Positions 43,274 to 51,499 of a stretch of 56,470 nt of DNA are shown piece after piece. The notes beneath the pieces are model-generated. The model saw only the letters and a list, made by a program, of their open reading frames with translations. It was not told where the DNA came from and ran no database searches. Position numbers and translations under genes: made by a program. Location of the stretch: contig ONRC01000008.1 in the NCBI GenBank assembly GCA_900320085.1, positions 1 to 56,470 on the forward strand, in the 5' to 3' direction. This DNA is from an uncultured Eubacteriales bacterium. GTDB taxonomy: Bacteria; Bacillota; Clostridia; Christensenellales; Aristaeellaceae. Position 1 is the stretch's first letter; each line of letters starts with the position of its first letter.

Positions 43274-45052
43274 TCACCCCTTTCTGCCGTCGGTTTGTTC
43301 CGTTTCATCCGCATACCGCAGATAAGCCCCTTCCATGGGGGATGCCGCGTGCTCGCTGAACAGGCGCAGCACGCCTTTTTGATACTTTCTGGGTTTGGGC
43401 TGCCAATGCTTTCTTCTTTCTGCCAGAATCAGTTGGATTTCCTCCGGCGTTTTCTTTTCGCCCCGGACGCCGACGATAGCCAGGATGCGCTCCTTCACGT
43501 CCAGCCGGATCAAATCCCCTTCCTCCACCAGCGCGATGGGGCCGCCCGCCTGGGCTTCCGGGCTGCAATGGCCGATGACCGGGCCGGTGGACGCGCCGGA
43601 AAAGCGCCCGTCGGTAATCAGGGCGATGGTGCGGCCCAGTTCTTTGTCACTGCTGATGGCCTCGGAGGTATAGAACATTTCCGGCATGCCGGAGCCCTGG
43701 GGCCCCTCATAGCGGATGAACACCGCGTCCCCCGGCTGTACCCGGTGATGCAATATGGCATCGATGGCTTCTTCTTCGCTGTCAAAGGGCCGGGCGCGGA
43801 GAAGGGCGGAAAACATTTCCTTCGGGCAGGCAGTATGCTTGATCACCGCGCCCAAGGGGGCCAGGTTACCTTTCAGGATGGCGATGGACCCGTCCGTGCC
43901 GAGAGGCGCATCGTAAGGCCGGATAATATCCTGCTTCGTCAGGTGAAGCCCGTATTTTTGATTAGCTTCCTCCAGCCATTGCTGGCAGCGTTCGTAGAAG
44001 CCGTTTGCTTTCAGTTCGTCCAGGTTTTGCCCCAGGGTCTTTCCGGTCACGGTCATGACATCCAGATGCAGATAAGGCCGCAGCTCCTCCAGGATGGCGG
44101 GCACGCCGCCCGCGTAATAGAAGAACTCCGCAGGCCATTTCCCGGCGGGGCGCAGGTTCAGCAGATAATGCGCGCCCCGGTGCAGCCGGTCAAAGGTGTC
44201 GCCGTCAATGTGCAGGCCCAATTCATGGGCGATGGCGGGCAGATGCAGCAGGCAATTGGTGGAACCGGAAATGGCGGCGTGTACCAGGATGGCGTTTTCA
44301 AAGCTGTCCATCGTTACGATGTCCGATGGACGCAGGCCCATCTTCGCCAGCTCCACCGCCTGCTGTCCGGCACGGCGGGCATAATCCAACAGGTCCGGGC
44401 TGGCAGCGGGCAGCAGCGCGCTGCCGGGCAGGGCCAGACCCAGAGCCTCCGCCATGATCTGCATGGAGGACGCTGTGCCGATGAAGGAGCAAGCGCCGCA
44501 GCTGGGGCAGGCGTTTTCCTTGGCCCAGCACAGCTTTTCTTCGTCGATTTCGCCCCGCTCGTATTGGGCGGAATACATGCCCAGCTGCTCCAGGGTCAGC
44601 AGCTCCGGCCCGGCGTTCATCACGCCGCCCGGCACCATCACGCTGGGGATGTTCATGCGGCACATGCCCATCAGGCTGCCGGGCATGCCCTTGTCGCAGC
44701 TGGCGATGAACACGCCGCCGTCAAAGGGCGTGGCCGACGCCTGAATTTCGATCATGTTGGCGATCATGTCCCGGCTGACCAGGGAAAAGTTGATGCCGTC
44801 CGTGCCCTGGCTTTCCCCGTCGCACATATCGGTGCAGAAGTACCGCGCGCCGTGGCCGCCCGCTTCCGCAACGCCCTGCCGCGCCGCTTCCACCAGCTTA
44901 TCCAGGTGTCCCGACCCCGGGTGGCTGTCGCCGAAGGTGCTTTCAATCATGATCTGCGGCTTGCCCAGATCTTCCTTTTTCCAGCCCGTGCCCAGCCGCA
45001 GCGGGTCCAATTCCGGGGCCAACGCCCGCATTTTCTGGCTGATAAAATCCAT
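43274..45052 (-). CDS. IlvD/Edd family dehydratase
   Basis: A 592-residue iron-sulfur dehydratase. The cluster cysteines are in FCTDMCDGESQGTDG, IASCDKGMPG and ACPSCGACSF. The substrate-side SGSTNCLLHLPAIAHELG and DGRFSGASTGPVIGH near the C-terminus are family marks. Members dehydrate dihydroxy acids (branched-chain amino acid synthesis) or sugar acids such as xylonate and gluconate. No ilv genes are adjacent, and a MATE exporter follows directly, so a sugar-acid role is equally likely. ATG 45052 has AGGGTGA. A longer frame to 45163 has none. Confidence 0.88.
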   Translation of the reverse strand: MDFISQKMRALAPELDPLRLGTGWKKEDLGKPQIMIESTFGDSHPGSGHLDKLVEAARQGVAEAGGHGARYFCTDMCDGESQGTDGINFSLVSRDMIANMIEIQASATPFDGGVFIASCDKGMPGSLMGMCRMNIPSVMVPGGVMNAGPELLTLEQLGMYSAQYERGEIDEEKLCWAKENACPSCGACSFIGTASSMQIMAEALGLALPGSALLPAASPDLLDYARRAGQQAVELAKMGLRPSDIVTMDSFENAILVHAAISGSTNCLLHLPAIAHELGLHIDGDTFDRLHRGAHYLLNLRPAGKWPAEFFYYAGGVPAILEELRPYLHLDVMTVTGKTLGQNLDELKANGFYERCQQWLEEANQKYGLHLTKQDIIRPYDAPLGTDGSIAILKGNLAPLGAVIKHTACPKEMFSALLRARPFDSEEEAIDAILHHRVQPGDAVFIRYEGPQGSGMPEMFYTSEAISSDKELGRTIALITDGRFSGASTGPVIGHCSPEAQAGGPIALVEEGDLIRLDVKERILAIVGVRGEKKTPEEIQLILAERRKHWQPKPRKYQKGVLRLFSEHAASPMEGAYLRYADETEQTDGRKG

Positions 45053-45154
45053 GCTTTTGTCACCCTTTTCGACGGATATTTTTCTATGGAAATCAGACAG
45101 TGGTAGGTAAATTATAATTGAATTCCGCTGTCCCGTCAATGCTTGCCGCTCTGT

Positions 45155-45183
45155 TGCATCCATCCTGACAATTTGATATAATC
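45155..45183 (+). promoter_or_regulatory. Sigma-A promoter of thpR
   Basis: TTGCAT (45155-45160) and TATAAT (45178-45183) are 17 bp apart, 73 bp upstream of thpR. Confidence 0.65.
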
Positions 45184-45256
45184 AGGGTGAAAAGAATTTT
45201 CCTGGGTTTCTTAGGCAGATTTTTCGGATAAAGCTCAGGCAGGAAGAAGGGAAAAA

Positions 45257-45781
45257 ATGATGCGCCTGTTTGTCGCCCTGGAGCCGTCCCCGGATTTTCG
45301 CCAGGCGTTGGCGCTCCTGCAAGGCCGTCTTCGGGACGCCGGTGTGACCGGGCGTTATCTGGACCCCGCCAATCTGCATCTGACGCTGGCGTTCATCGGC
45401 ATGTGGCCGGAGGACATATCGGCGTGCCTGCCGTCCGTTCAGCCATCCTTTCCCATGACGCTGTATCACCTGGGCGTCTTCCCGGAAGCGAAAGTCCTAT
45501 GGGCAGGAGTATCGCACTCCGAAGCGCTGAGCAGCTTGGCGGAAAATGTCCGGCGCAGGCTGTCAGACGCGGGCGTTCCCTTTGACCGAAAGGAATTCAA
45601 TCCGCATATCACGCTGGCGCGGAAGCCCGTCATTCCGGAGGGCGTTCATCTGTCCGAAATCCGGGTTCCTCCCGCCAGCATGACCGTGCGGGAGGTATGC
45701 CTCTATCGCTCTGACCATACGGAACACGGGATGGCATACACGGTCATCGGACGCGGCAGCCCCTGCGCGGCAGCCGATTAA
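45257..45781 (+). CDS. thpR: RNA 2',3'-cyclic phosphodiesterase
   Basis: A 174-residue 2H phosphoesterase. The two catalytic HxT motifs are HLTLAFIG (near residue 40) and HITLAR (near 117). The N-terminal MRLFVALEP is typical of ThpR/LigT. It opens 2',3'-cyclic phosphates on RNA ends. GAAGGG precedes tandem ATGs at 45257 and 45260. It is 21 bp upstream of a MATE gene and may share its transcript. Confidence 0.9.
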   Translation: MMRLFVALEPSPDFRQALALLQGRLRDAGVTGRYLDPANLHLTLAFIGMWPEDISACLPSVQPSFPMTLYHLGVFPEAKVLWAGVSHSEALSSLAENVRRRLSDAGVPFDRKEFNPHITLARKPVIPEGVHLSEIRVPPASMTVREVCLYRSDHTEHGMAYTVIGRGSPCAAAD

Positions 45782-45802
45782 ACCAGGATGGGAGAAGAAG
45801 AT

Positions 45803-47173
45803 ATGGCCGGCTGGAAAGATTACCTGGGAGACAAAGCGTTTTACAAAAAAATCCTCGCCATCGCCCTGCCCATTTCCGCTCAGCAATTGATCACCGTGGG
45901 CGTGAACCTGATGGATACCGTGATGCTCAGCTCCATGGGCGACGCCCAGCTTTCCGCTTCCGCCCTGGGCGGGCAGTTCATCAACCTTTTCCAGATTTTC
46001 TGCATGGGCCTTGGCATGGGCGCGTCGGTGCTCACCTCCCGTTACTGGGGAATGCAGGAACTGAATTCCCTGAAAAAAGCGGTCACCATCATGCTCAGGC
46101 TGGTGCTCTGTCTCTCCTCAGCCTTTACGCTCTTTACCGTTTTCGCCCCGGAAGCGATCATGCGCATGTACACGCCGGAGCAGGGAATCATTGATTACGG
46201 CGTGACTTATCTGCGCTGGCTGCTGCCCACGTATCTGTGCATCGGCCTGTCCCTCACCTGCACCATTGTACTCCGCAGCGTGGGGCAGGTCAGGATTCCC
46301 TTGCTCAGCTCCATTTTCGCCTTTTTCGTCAATATCTTCTTTAACTGGGTGTTTATCTTCGGCCATTTAGGCGCGCCCCGGATGGAAATCGCCGGCGCGG
46401 CCCTGGGCACGCTGATCGCCCGGCTGTTTGAACTGTTCTTTATCTGCGGGCACTTCTTCTTCAAGGATAAAAACATCGGGTATCGCATCCGAAACATCTG
46501 CATGAAATGCGGTGATCTGGTGCGGGAATACTTCCGGGTGTGCATTCCCGTTTTGATCAGCGACGGGCTGCTGGCCCTGGGCAACAACGCGGTGGCCATG
46601 GTGATGGGTCACATCGGGGAAACCTTCGTAGCCGCCAATTCCGTGACCACCATCGTGCAGCAGCTGTCCTCCGTGCTCACCCAGGGCATTGCCAACGCCA
46701 GCGGCATCATGACCGGCCACACCATGGGAGAAGGAGATTTGGAAAAAGCCCAGAAGCAGGGCTATACCTTCCTGGGTCTGGGCTTTGTGCTGGGGTGCTT
46801 CGCGGCGATCGTGATTTTGCTGGTCCGCGGCCCCATCATCAATTATTATAAAGTGTCCGCGGAAACCAAGGAAATCGCCTGGCAGCTCATGGACGCCATC
46901 GGCTTTATCGTGGTGTTCCAGGCCATGAATTCCATTCTCACCAAGGGCGTGCTGCGAGCCGGCGGGGATACCCGCTTCCTCATGGCGGGGGATATCCTGT
47001 TCCTGTGGGTCGCTTCCATTCCTTTGGGCATGCTGGCGGGCTTCGTGTTCCATTGGTCGCCCTTCTGGATTTACACCATGCTGAAAATCGACCAGATCAT
47101 CAAGTGCGTGTGGTGCTTCTTCCGCCTGCGCAGCCGCAAATGGATGAAGAAAATCCAAACGGCGAATGGATAA
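45803..47173 (+). CDS. MATE family efflux transporter
   Basis: A 456-residue exporter with about twelve transmembrane helices. It starts with the family pattern LPISAQQLITVGVNLMDTVM and has GMGASVLTSRYWG, and in the second half GIANASGIMTGHTMGEGD. It is not a close duplicate of the MATE protein at 41941. ATG 45803 is chosen because GGAG lies 8 bases upstream. An ATG at 45788 in the same frame has no proper site. It ends at a hairpin shared with the convergent gene. Confidence 0.92.
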   Translation: MAGWKDYLGDKAFYKKILAIALPISAQQLITVGVNLMDTVMLSSMGDAQLSASALGGQFINLFQIFCMGLGMGASVLTSRYWGMQELNSLKKAVTIMLRLVLCLSSAFTLFTVFAPEAIMRMYTPEQGIIDYGVTYLRWLLPTYLCIGLSLTCTIVLRSVGQVRIPLLSSIFAFFVNIFFNWVFIFGHLGAPRMEIAGAALGTLIARLFELFFICGHFFFKDKNIGYRIRNICMKCGDLVREYFRVCIPVLISDGLLALGNNAVAMVMGHIGETFVAANSVTTIVQQLSSVLTQGIANASGIMTGHTMGEGDLEKAQKQGYTFLGLGFVLGCFAAIVILLVRGPIINYYKVSAETKEIAWQLMDAIGFIVVFQAMNSILTKGVLRAGGDTRFLMAGDILFLWVASIPLGMLAGFVFHWSPFWIYTMLKIDQIIKCVWCFFRLRSRKWMKKIQTANG

Positions 47174-47212
47174 CGCCATCCTATGAACGGGATTATTTCA
47201 AAATATGTAACC

Positions 47213-47250
47213 TGCAAAACGGGGTGCAGGTATATACGCCTGCACCCCGT
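47213..47250. terminator. Hairpin between convergent genes
   Basis: ACGGGGTGCAGG / CCTGCACCCCGT, a 12-bp perfect stem with an 8-base loop. On the minus strand it is followed by TTTT, so it best serves the gene at 47258-47899. It may also act on the MATE transcript. Confidence 0.75.
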
Positions 47251-47257
47251 CGTAGAA

Positions 47258-47899
47258 TTATTTCAGCACATATCGGTCAAATCCGGCCTGGCACAGCAGC
47301 CGCCAGGCGTCCCATATTTCAGGCGGAACAGGTGTTGGGGCCTGAAAGCCTTTTTCAGCGTACACCTTAAGCCGCTGCAAATCTCCTGTCATCAATTCGA
47401 TTTCGGGAATCAGCGCTGCTTCGTCGGGGGCGTACTGCTCGAAGGAAAGGGCGGGAACGCTGACGCTCCATTGGATTTCCGGCCATTGAATTTTTCCTGT
47501 GGCCAGGGCACGCTTCGCCATGTAGGGCTTGCAAACAGCAATGCCCGTTTTGAATTTCCTGCCCTGGGCCAATCGCCTGGACAGAGAAAAGTTTTCGCCG
47601 GTATTGGTGGCCTTGTTCTCGATGAGGATGCAACTCTCCGGCACGCCGGATGCTATACACCGCTCGGCGAACAAAACGCCCTCCGGCTTGGGGAAGGTTT
47701 CCTCCGTCATTTTCCCATAGCCGCCGCTGCAAATAATGATCGGCGCGGCCCCGGCCAGGTACAAGCCCGCCGCATGGTCGGGCACCCGCAGGTCGTGGCT
47801 GCCCAGGGCAAGGATCACGTCCGCCCGGTCCGGGCAGGGCGGACAGGCAGACATGAAGTCATATAATCGCTTGGCGGCGAGAAGTATATCTTGATTCAT
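47258..47899 (-). CDS. YdcF-like (DUF218) protein
   Basis: A 213-residue soluble DUF218 protein. The conserved blocks are DVILALGSHDLRVPDHAAGL, IICSGGYG and ENKATNTGENF. The fold is Rossmann-like. Relatives such as YdcF and SanA bind nucleotides or act in envelope maintenance, but there is no membrane segment here. A weak AGGA precedes the ATG. Confidence 0.88.
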   Translation of the reverse strand: MNQDILLAAKRLYDFMSACPPCPDRADVILALGSHDLRVPDHAAGLYLAGAAPIIICSGGYGKMTEETFPKPEGVLFAERCIASGVPESCILIENKATNTGENFSLSRRLAQGRKFKTGIAVCKPYMAKRALATGKIQWPEIQWSVSVPALSFEQYAPDEAALIPEIELMTGDLQRLKVYAEKGFQAPTPVPPEIWDAWRLLCQAGFDRYVLK

Positions 47900-47939
47900 A
47901 ACAATCCTGTTTTCAAGGATGAAATTTTAAAGCCAACTT

Positions 47940-48432
47940 GGAGGAGACGCTGGGGGCTGCGCGCCCCCAGACCTGCGCCAGGGGGATGATCCCCCTGGAC
48001 CCACAACTGGCGAAATTGCTTTGCAAGGATAGGTAGACAAGCTCCGCCAACCGCGCTGGAGTTACGAAAAGTTGGAGGGCTTCTGGCCCAAAAAGCCAAG
48101 AAAAAACGCTGGGAAAAGGAAAGCCATAGCCAAGTTGGTTCCCGTTTCGGCTTTACAAAGTAAAGCCGAACGGATGGAGCAGATGGAAGGCTTTCTTTTC
48201 CCCAGCGCTTTTTCCTGGCTTTCCCGGATGCTTTGCATCCGGGTTGGCGACTTTCAGTCGCCGGGCCAGAAGCGCTACGGCACCAAGCCAATCTTCCTCG
48301 TTCCCCCACGCTTCTGCGGGAACCCAGCTGATTTTTTAGTTCAAGCTAAATCCGCTATTGAGGTCCAGGAGATGAAATCTCCTGGTTCAGGGTACAGGGG
48401 GCTGAAGAAGCCCCCTGCCTCGTCGTTACCCT
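47940..48432. repeat. Hairpin-array repeat element
   Basis: A roughly 490-bp non-coding element with at least seven short, perfect hairpins: 47950-47970, 47978-47998, 48146-48170, 48223-48243, 48246-48262, 48365-48385 and 48395-48417. Stems are 7-11 bp and loops 3-5 bases. A second, partial copy is at 56252-56470, and a fragment ends pyrF at 3626-3662. An open frame on the minus strand through it has no family traits. Confidence 0.8.
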
Positions 48433-48460
48433 TTGCAATATGCTTGTTATCAGGATAGAA

Positions 48461-49666
48461 TTATTGCTTCAATAATTCCGTGATCATCTGATCGGTCATG
48501 CTCAGGCACCTGGGCAGGTGGAAGGGGCCTTTGAAGGTGCTGCCTTTGGTAGAGGGCATGGTGGGCTTGCCGTCGCGGCGAAGGTAGCCGTACCATTCGC
48601 CGTTGGCGGAATCAGCGAACACGTCCTTGCAGTAGTCCAGGGTCTTGCAGAACCAGTCGTAATATTCTTCCTTGCCGGTGTCCCGATAGGCCATGAGGGA
48701 AGAAATGAGGATTTCGTTGTGGGGCCACCACAGCTTCATATCGTGCTCGTAGGCTTCGGGGGGCAGGCCCTTGCAGTCGATGAAGTACAGCAGGCCGCCA
48801 AATTCGTTGTCCCAGCCCGCGTGGATGGCGTCGTTGAAGATGGCCTCGGCCTGTTGATGCAGCTCCTTGTCGCCCTTGTGGTTGGCGTATTCCATCAGGA
48901 ACCAGCTGCATTCGATGTCGTGGCCGGGGTTCACGATGCGGCCCTCGGTCACGTCGCCCCGGAATTCCCCGTCCGGGCCCACGTTTTCCAGGGTGCAGCG
49001 CATATCGGGCTTGCGGTGATACTTGAAGATTTCCTCCACGCACTGCTGGGAGCGCTGGTCGTATTCCTCCGCGTGGGCGGGGTCGCAGCGGCGCAGCACG
49101 GAGCAGATGTTCAGGTAGATCATGGGATTGCCCAGGGCGCGGCCCGAACGGGTCTCGGGGATGGTCTTGGGGCCCATGCCCACCGGGTCCTCCATCAGGC
49201 CCTGATACAGCTTCCAGTACAGGTCATAGGCAAAGCGCGCCCGGTCCAGGTACACCTGCTCGCCGGTCAGGCCGTAATACTCGGCGTTGGCGATGGCGTA
49301 AAAGCTCTCAGAGAAGAAGTAGCGGCGCTGGCGCAGGGGCCTGCCGTCGGCGGTGACGGTGAAATACATGCGGTTGCCCTTGTCCCGGTTGATGCAGTGG
49401 GCTTCCATGAAGTCCAGGCAGGACTTGGCAAACGCCATCCATTCCGCTTTTTTGCCGTAGAGATGGCACAGATAGCTGTACGTCCATGCGCACCGGCCCT
49501 GCATCCACACGCTCTTGTCGGTGGAATAAATGTTGCCCCAGCGGTCCAGGCAGGTGTACACGCCGCCGTTTTCATGATCCCAGCCGTGGGTGAGCCAGAA
49601 ATCCGCGCTGCGCTGCAGCTCGTCCCGAATCCATTGCTGCTGGGCAAGGAGGAGGTCTTTGTTCAT
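48461..49666 (-). CDS. N-acylglucosamine 2-epimerase family protein
   Basis: A 401-residue (alpha/alpha) barrel protein of the AGE family, which interconverts ManNAc and GlcNAc. The typical opening THGWDHENGGVYTCLDRWG (about 29-47) is followed by WMQGRCAWTYSYL. The catalytic histidines lie in NPGHDIECSWFLMEYA and LWWPHNEILIS. In this cluster it would convert the ManNAc made by NanA. Other AGE members act on cellobiose or mannose, so the assignment relies on context. ATG 49666 (weak AAGG site) is preferred over an upstream frame. Confidence 0.9.
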   Translation of the reverse strand: MNKDLLLAQQQWIRDELQRSADFWLTHGWDHENGGVYTCLDRWGNIYSTDKSVWMQGRCAWTYSYLCHLYGKKAEWMAFAKSCLDFMEAHCINRDKGNRMYFTVTADGRPLRQRRYFFSESFYAIANAEYYGLTGEQVYLDRARFAYDLYWKLYQGLMEDPVGMGPKTIPETRSGRALGNPMIYLNICSVLRRCDPAHAEEYDQRSQQCVEEIFKYHRKPDMRCTLENVGPDGEFRGDVTEGRIVNPGHDIECSWFLMEYANHKGDKELHQQAEAIFNDAIHAGWDNEFGGLLYFIDCKGLPPEAYEHDMKLWWPHNEILISSLMAYRDTGKEEYYDWFCKTLDYCKDVFADSANGEWYGYLRRDGKPTMPSTKGSTFKGPFHLPRCLSMTDQMITELLKQ

Positions 49667-49712
49667 AGAAATGCCTTCTTTCAATACTTGATTTGCATGG
49701 ATGGACGGAGAA

Positions 49713-50338
49713 GGAAACCTCATCCGTCAGGCGCGAATGATCTTGACTTCTTTCCTTTGATTGGTTCCGCGCCTGCCACCTTCCCCTGCGAGGGGAAGGC
49801 GGCTTTTTATGTGTTCATTATATTTGGATGATAATTCCTTCTGTCTATCAACCCTCTAAGTAATTCCAAATGTCATTGCACACATCTTCAAAGTGCTCAT
49901 GAAGAAACGAATTGGGATAACGCAATACCCGATAGCCTTCGTTGGTGAGCCACTTGTCCCGTACTATATCAGCCTGCAATTGTTCATCATCGCCATGCTG
50001 ATTTCCATCTAATTCGATAATCAGAAATGCAGCGGCGATATAGAAATCAACGATATAGGAACCGATCATGTGCTGACGTTTGACCGGGTAGGGCAACTTC
50101 CGCAAAAAGTCATACCAAAGATGCTTTTCTTCTTTCGTCATTTCCCGGCGCAAGCGTTGGGAATAGGGCTTCAAGTAAGGCTCATGGTGATGGTATTTAT
50201 CCATAAGTATTTTGTTTCCATACTTTTTTACGAAATAGGTGGACTTTTTTAGCCTTCCCCTGGCAGGGGAAGGTGGCCTGCGCGGAACCAAGTCGGCATT
50301 TGAAGTCAAGTTAATTCGCGCAGGCCGGATGAGGTTCC
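49713..50338. mobile_element. Candidate composite: DUF559 gene between inverted CCTTCCCC-type arms
   Basis: Two 82-bp arms (49718-49799 and 50253-50334) are inverted copies of each other, matching at 64 of 82 positions. The outer edges are GGAAACCTCATCC and GGATGAGGTTCC. The DUF559 gene lies between them, 48 bp from each arm. The whole unit is about 626 bp and splits the sialic acid gene run between the epimerase and the lyase. The boundaries and the idea of mobility are inferences from this arrangement. Confidence 0.5.
49848..50204 (-). CDS. DUF559 endonuclease-like protein
   Basis: A 118-residue protein of the DUF559 family, a small relative of very-short-patch repair nucleases. The pattern RREMTKEEKHLWYDFLRKLP is followed by KRQHMIGSYIVDFY (D53) and IIELDGNQHG (E64, D66, H70), the PD-(D/E)xK-like core, then RDKWLTNEGYRVLRYPNSF. 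ATG 50204 is chosen. Translating further upstream only runs into the flanking repeat. The ribosome site is poor. Target and role are unknown. It lies on the same strand as the nan genes but has nothing to do with the pathway. Confidence 0.85.
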   Translation of the reverse strand: MDKYHHHEPYLKPYSQRLRREMTKEEKHLWYDFLRKLPYPVKRQHMIGSYIVDFYIAAAFLIIELDGNQHGDDEQLQADIVRDKWLTNEGYRVLRYPNSFLHEHFEDVCNDIWNYLEG

Positions 50339-50360
50339 TCCCTTCTTAAAACATCATACT

Positions 50361-51275
50361 TCAGCAATACTTGGCAATTGCTTCCTTGATATGCTTCGCA
50401 GCGATCTCCACCTTGGGCCAGTCGCCGTCCTGGAGGCCGGTCAGGGGCTTGCGGACGGAGCCCAGCTCCAGGCCCTCGTTGATTTTCAGCACGCCCTTGA
50501 TGACGGCGTACATATTGCCCTTGCAGGCGCACAGCTCGGAGATGATAGCGTTGACCTCGTGCTGGATGGGCTCGGCTTCCTTATAGCGGCCTTCCCGCAC
50601 CAGCGCGTCCATTTTCAGGAACAGCTCGGGCATGGCGCCGTAGGTGCCCCCGATGCCGCCCGCCGCGCCGATGGCCCGGCCGGAGACAAACTGCTCGTCG
50701 GGGCCGTTAAAGACCACGCAGTTTTCGCCGCCGATGCGCACGAAGGTGTCGATGTCCTGGGTGGGCATGGAGGAGTTCTTTACGCCGATGACCTGGGGGT
50801 TCTTCCGCATTTCGGTGAAGAGGGACGGGGTCAGGGCCACACCCGCCAGCTGGGGGATATTGTAGATCACGAAGTCCGTGTGGGGGGCGGCGGAAGAAAT
50901 GTCGTTCCAATACTGGGCGATGGAGTATTCCGGCAGGTGGAAGTAAATGGGCGGGATGGAGGCGATGGCGTCCACGCCCAGGCTTTCGGCGTGGGCGGCC
51001 AGCTGCATGGATTCGTGGGTGTTGTTGCAGCCCACGTGGGCGATGACGGTGCATTCGCCCTTGATTTCCGCCATGACGGCTTCCAGGGTCGCCATGCGCT
51101 CTTCCTTTTCCAGGTAGATGCATTCGCCGGAGGAGCCGCCCACATACAGTCCCTTCACGCCCTTGTTCACCAAATGCCGGGCCAGCTTCCGACAGCGCTC
51201 GGGGCTCACTTCGTTGTTATCGTCATAGCAGGCGTAAAACGCCGGGATCACGCCGTGGTATTTTTCTAAGCTCAT
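50361..51275 (-). CDS. nanA: N-acetylneuraminate lyase
   Basis: Class I aldolase that splits N-acetylneuraminate into ManNAc and pyruvate. It has 304 residues in the DapA/NanA superfamily. The Schiff-base lysine K166 is in VIGVKNSS and Tyr138 in FVIYNIP, matching K165 and Y137 of the Escherichia coli enzyme. The carboxylate loop is GGSSGE (46-51). A dihydrodipicolinate synthase is the main alternative, but the neighbours (AGE epimerase, YhcH, CUT1 importer) favour NanA. ATG 51275 sits 8 bases after AGGAG. Confidence 0.9.
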   Translation of the reverse strand: MSLEKYHGVIPAFYACYDDNNEVSPERCRKLARHLVNKGVKGLYVGGSSGECIYLEKEERMATLEAVMAEIKGECTVIAHVGCNNTHESMQLAAHAESLGVDAIASIPPIYFHLPEYSIAQYWNDISSAAPHTDFVIYNIPQLAGVALTPSLFTEMRKNPQVIGVKNSSMPTQDIDTFVRIGGENCVVFNGPDEQFVSGRAIGAAGGIGGTYGAMPELFLKMDALVREGRYKEAEPIQHEVNAIISELCACKGNMYAVIKGVLKINEGLELGSVRKPLTGLQDGDWPKVEIAAKHIKEAIAKYC

Positions 51276-51322
51276 TATGACCACTCCTTTTATCCATACA
51301 ATCGATAATCATGCGTCAATCA

Positions 51323-51364
51323 CCTCATCCGGCGCTTCGCGCCACCTTCCCCTCAAGGGGAAGG
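51323..51364. repeat. CCTTCCCC half-element
   Basis: Short copy: CCTCATCCGGCGCTTCGCGC, then CACCTTCCCCTCAAGGGGAA and GG. It consists of two adjacent hairpins, GGCGC/GCGCC and CCTTCCCC/GGGGAAGG. Confidence 0.8.
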
Positions 51365-51404
51365 CTTTGGGGTGATACTCTTTTATGGCTTTCTCGGAAA
51401 GGGC

Positions 51405-51490
51405 CTGGGGGAACCGCTCTAAGCCTTCCCCTATTAGGGGAAGGTGGCGCGAAGCGCCGGATGAGGTTTCCCAAAGAGCGGTTCCTCCAG
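51405..51490. repeat. Hairpin element with an inserted CCTTCCCC half-element
   Basis: The outer arms CTGGGGGAACCGCTCT (51405-51420) and AAAGAGCGGTTCCTCCAG (51473-51490) surround a complete half-element at 51424-51466. It is inverted relative to the copy at 51323-51364. It matches the combination at 17723-17812 but with a different junction. Confidence 0.75.
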
Positions 51491-51499
51491 AAAAATGCT

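Noticed and set aside
47896..48309. 137-codon minus-strand frame, with a similar one at 56236-56469
   Set aside because: Both are translations of the hairpin-array repeat. The similarity between them reflects the repeat rather than a gene.
50205..50309. 35-residue N-terminal extension of the DUF559 protein
   Set aside because: It is translated repeat sequence (PSPARGR-type). The domain begins after the ATG at 50204.
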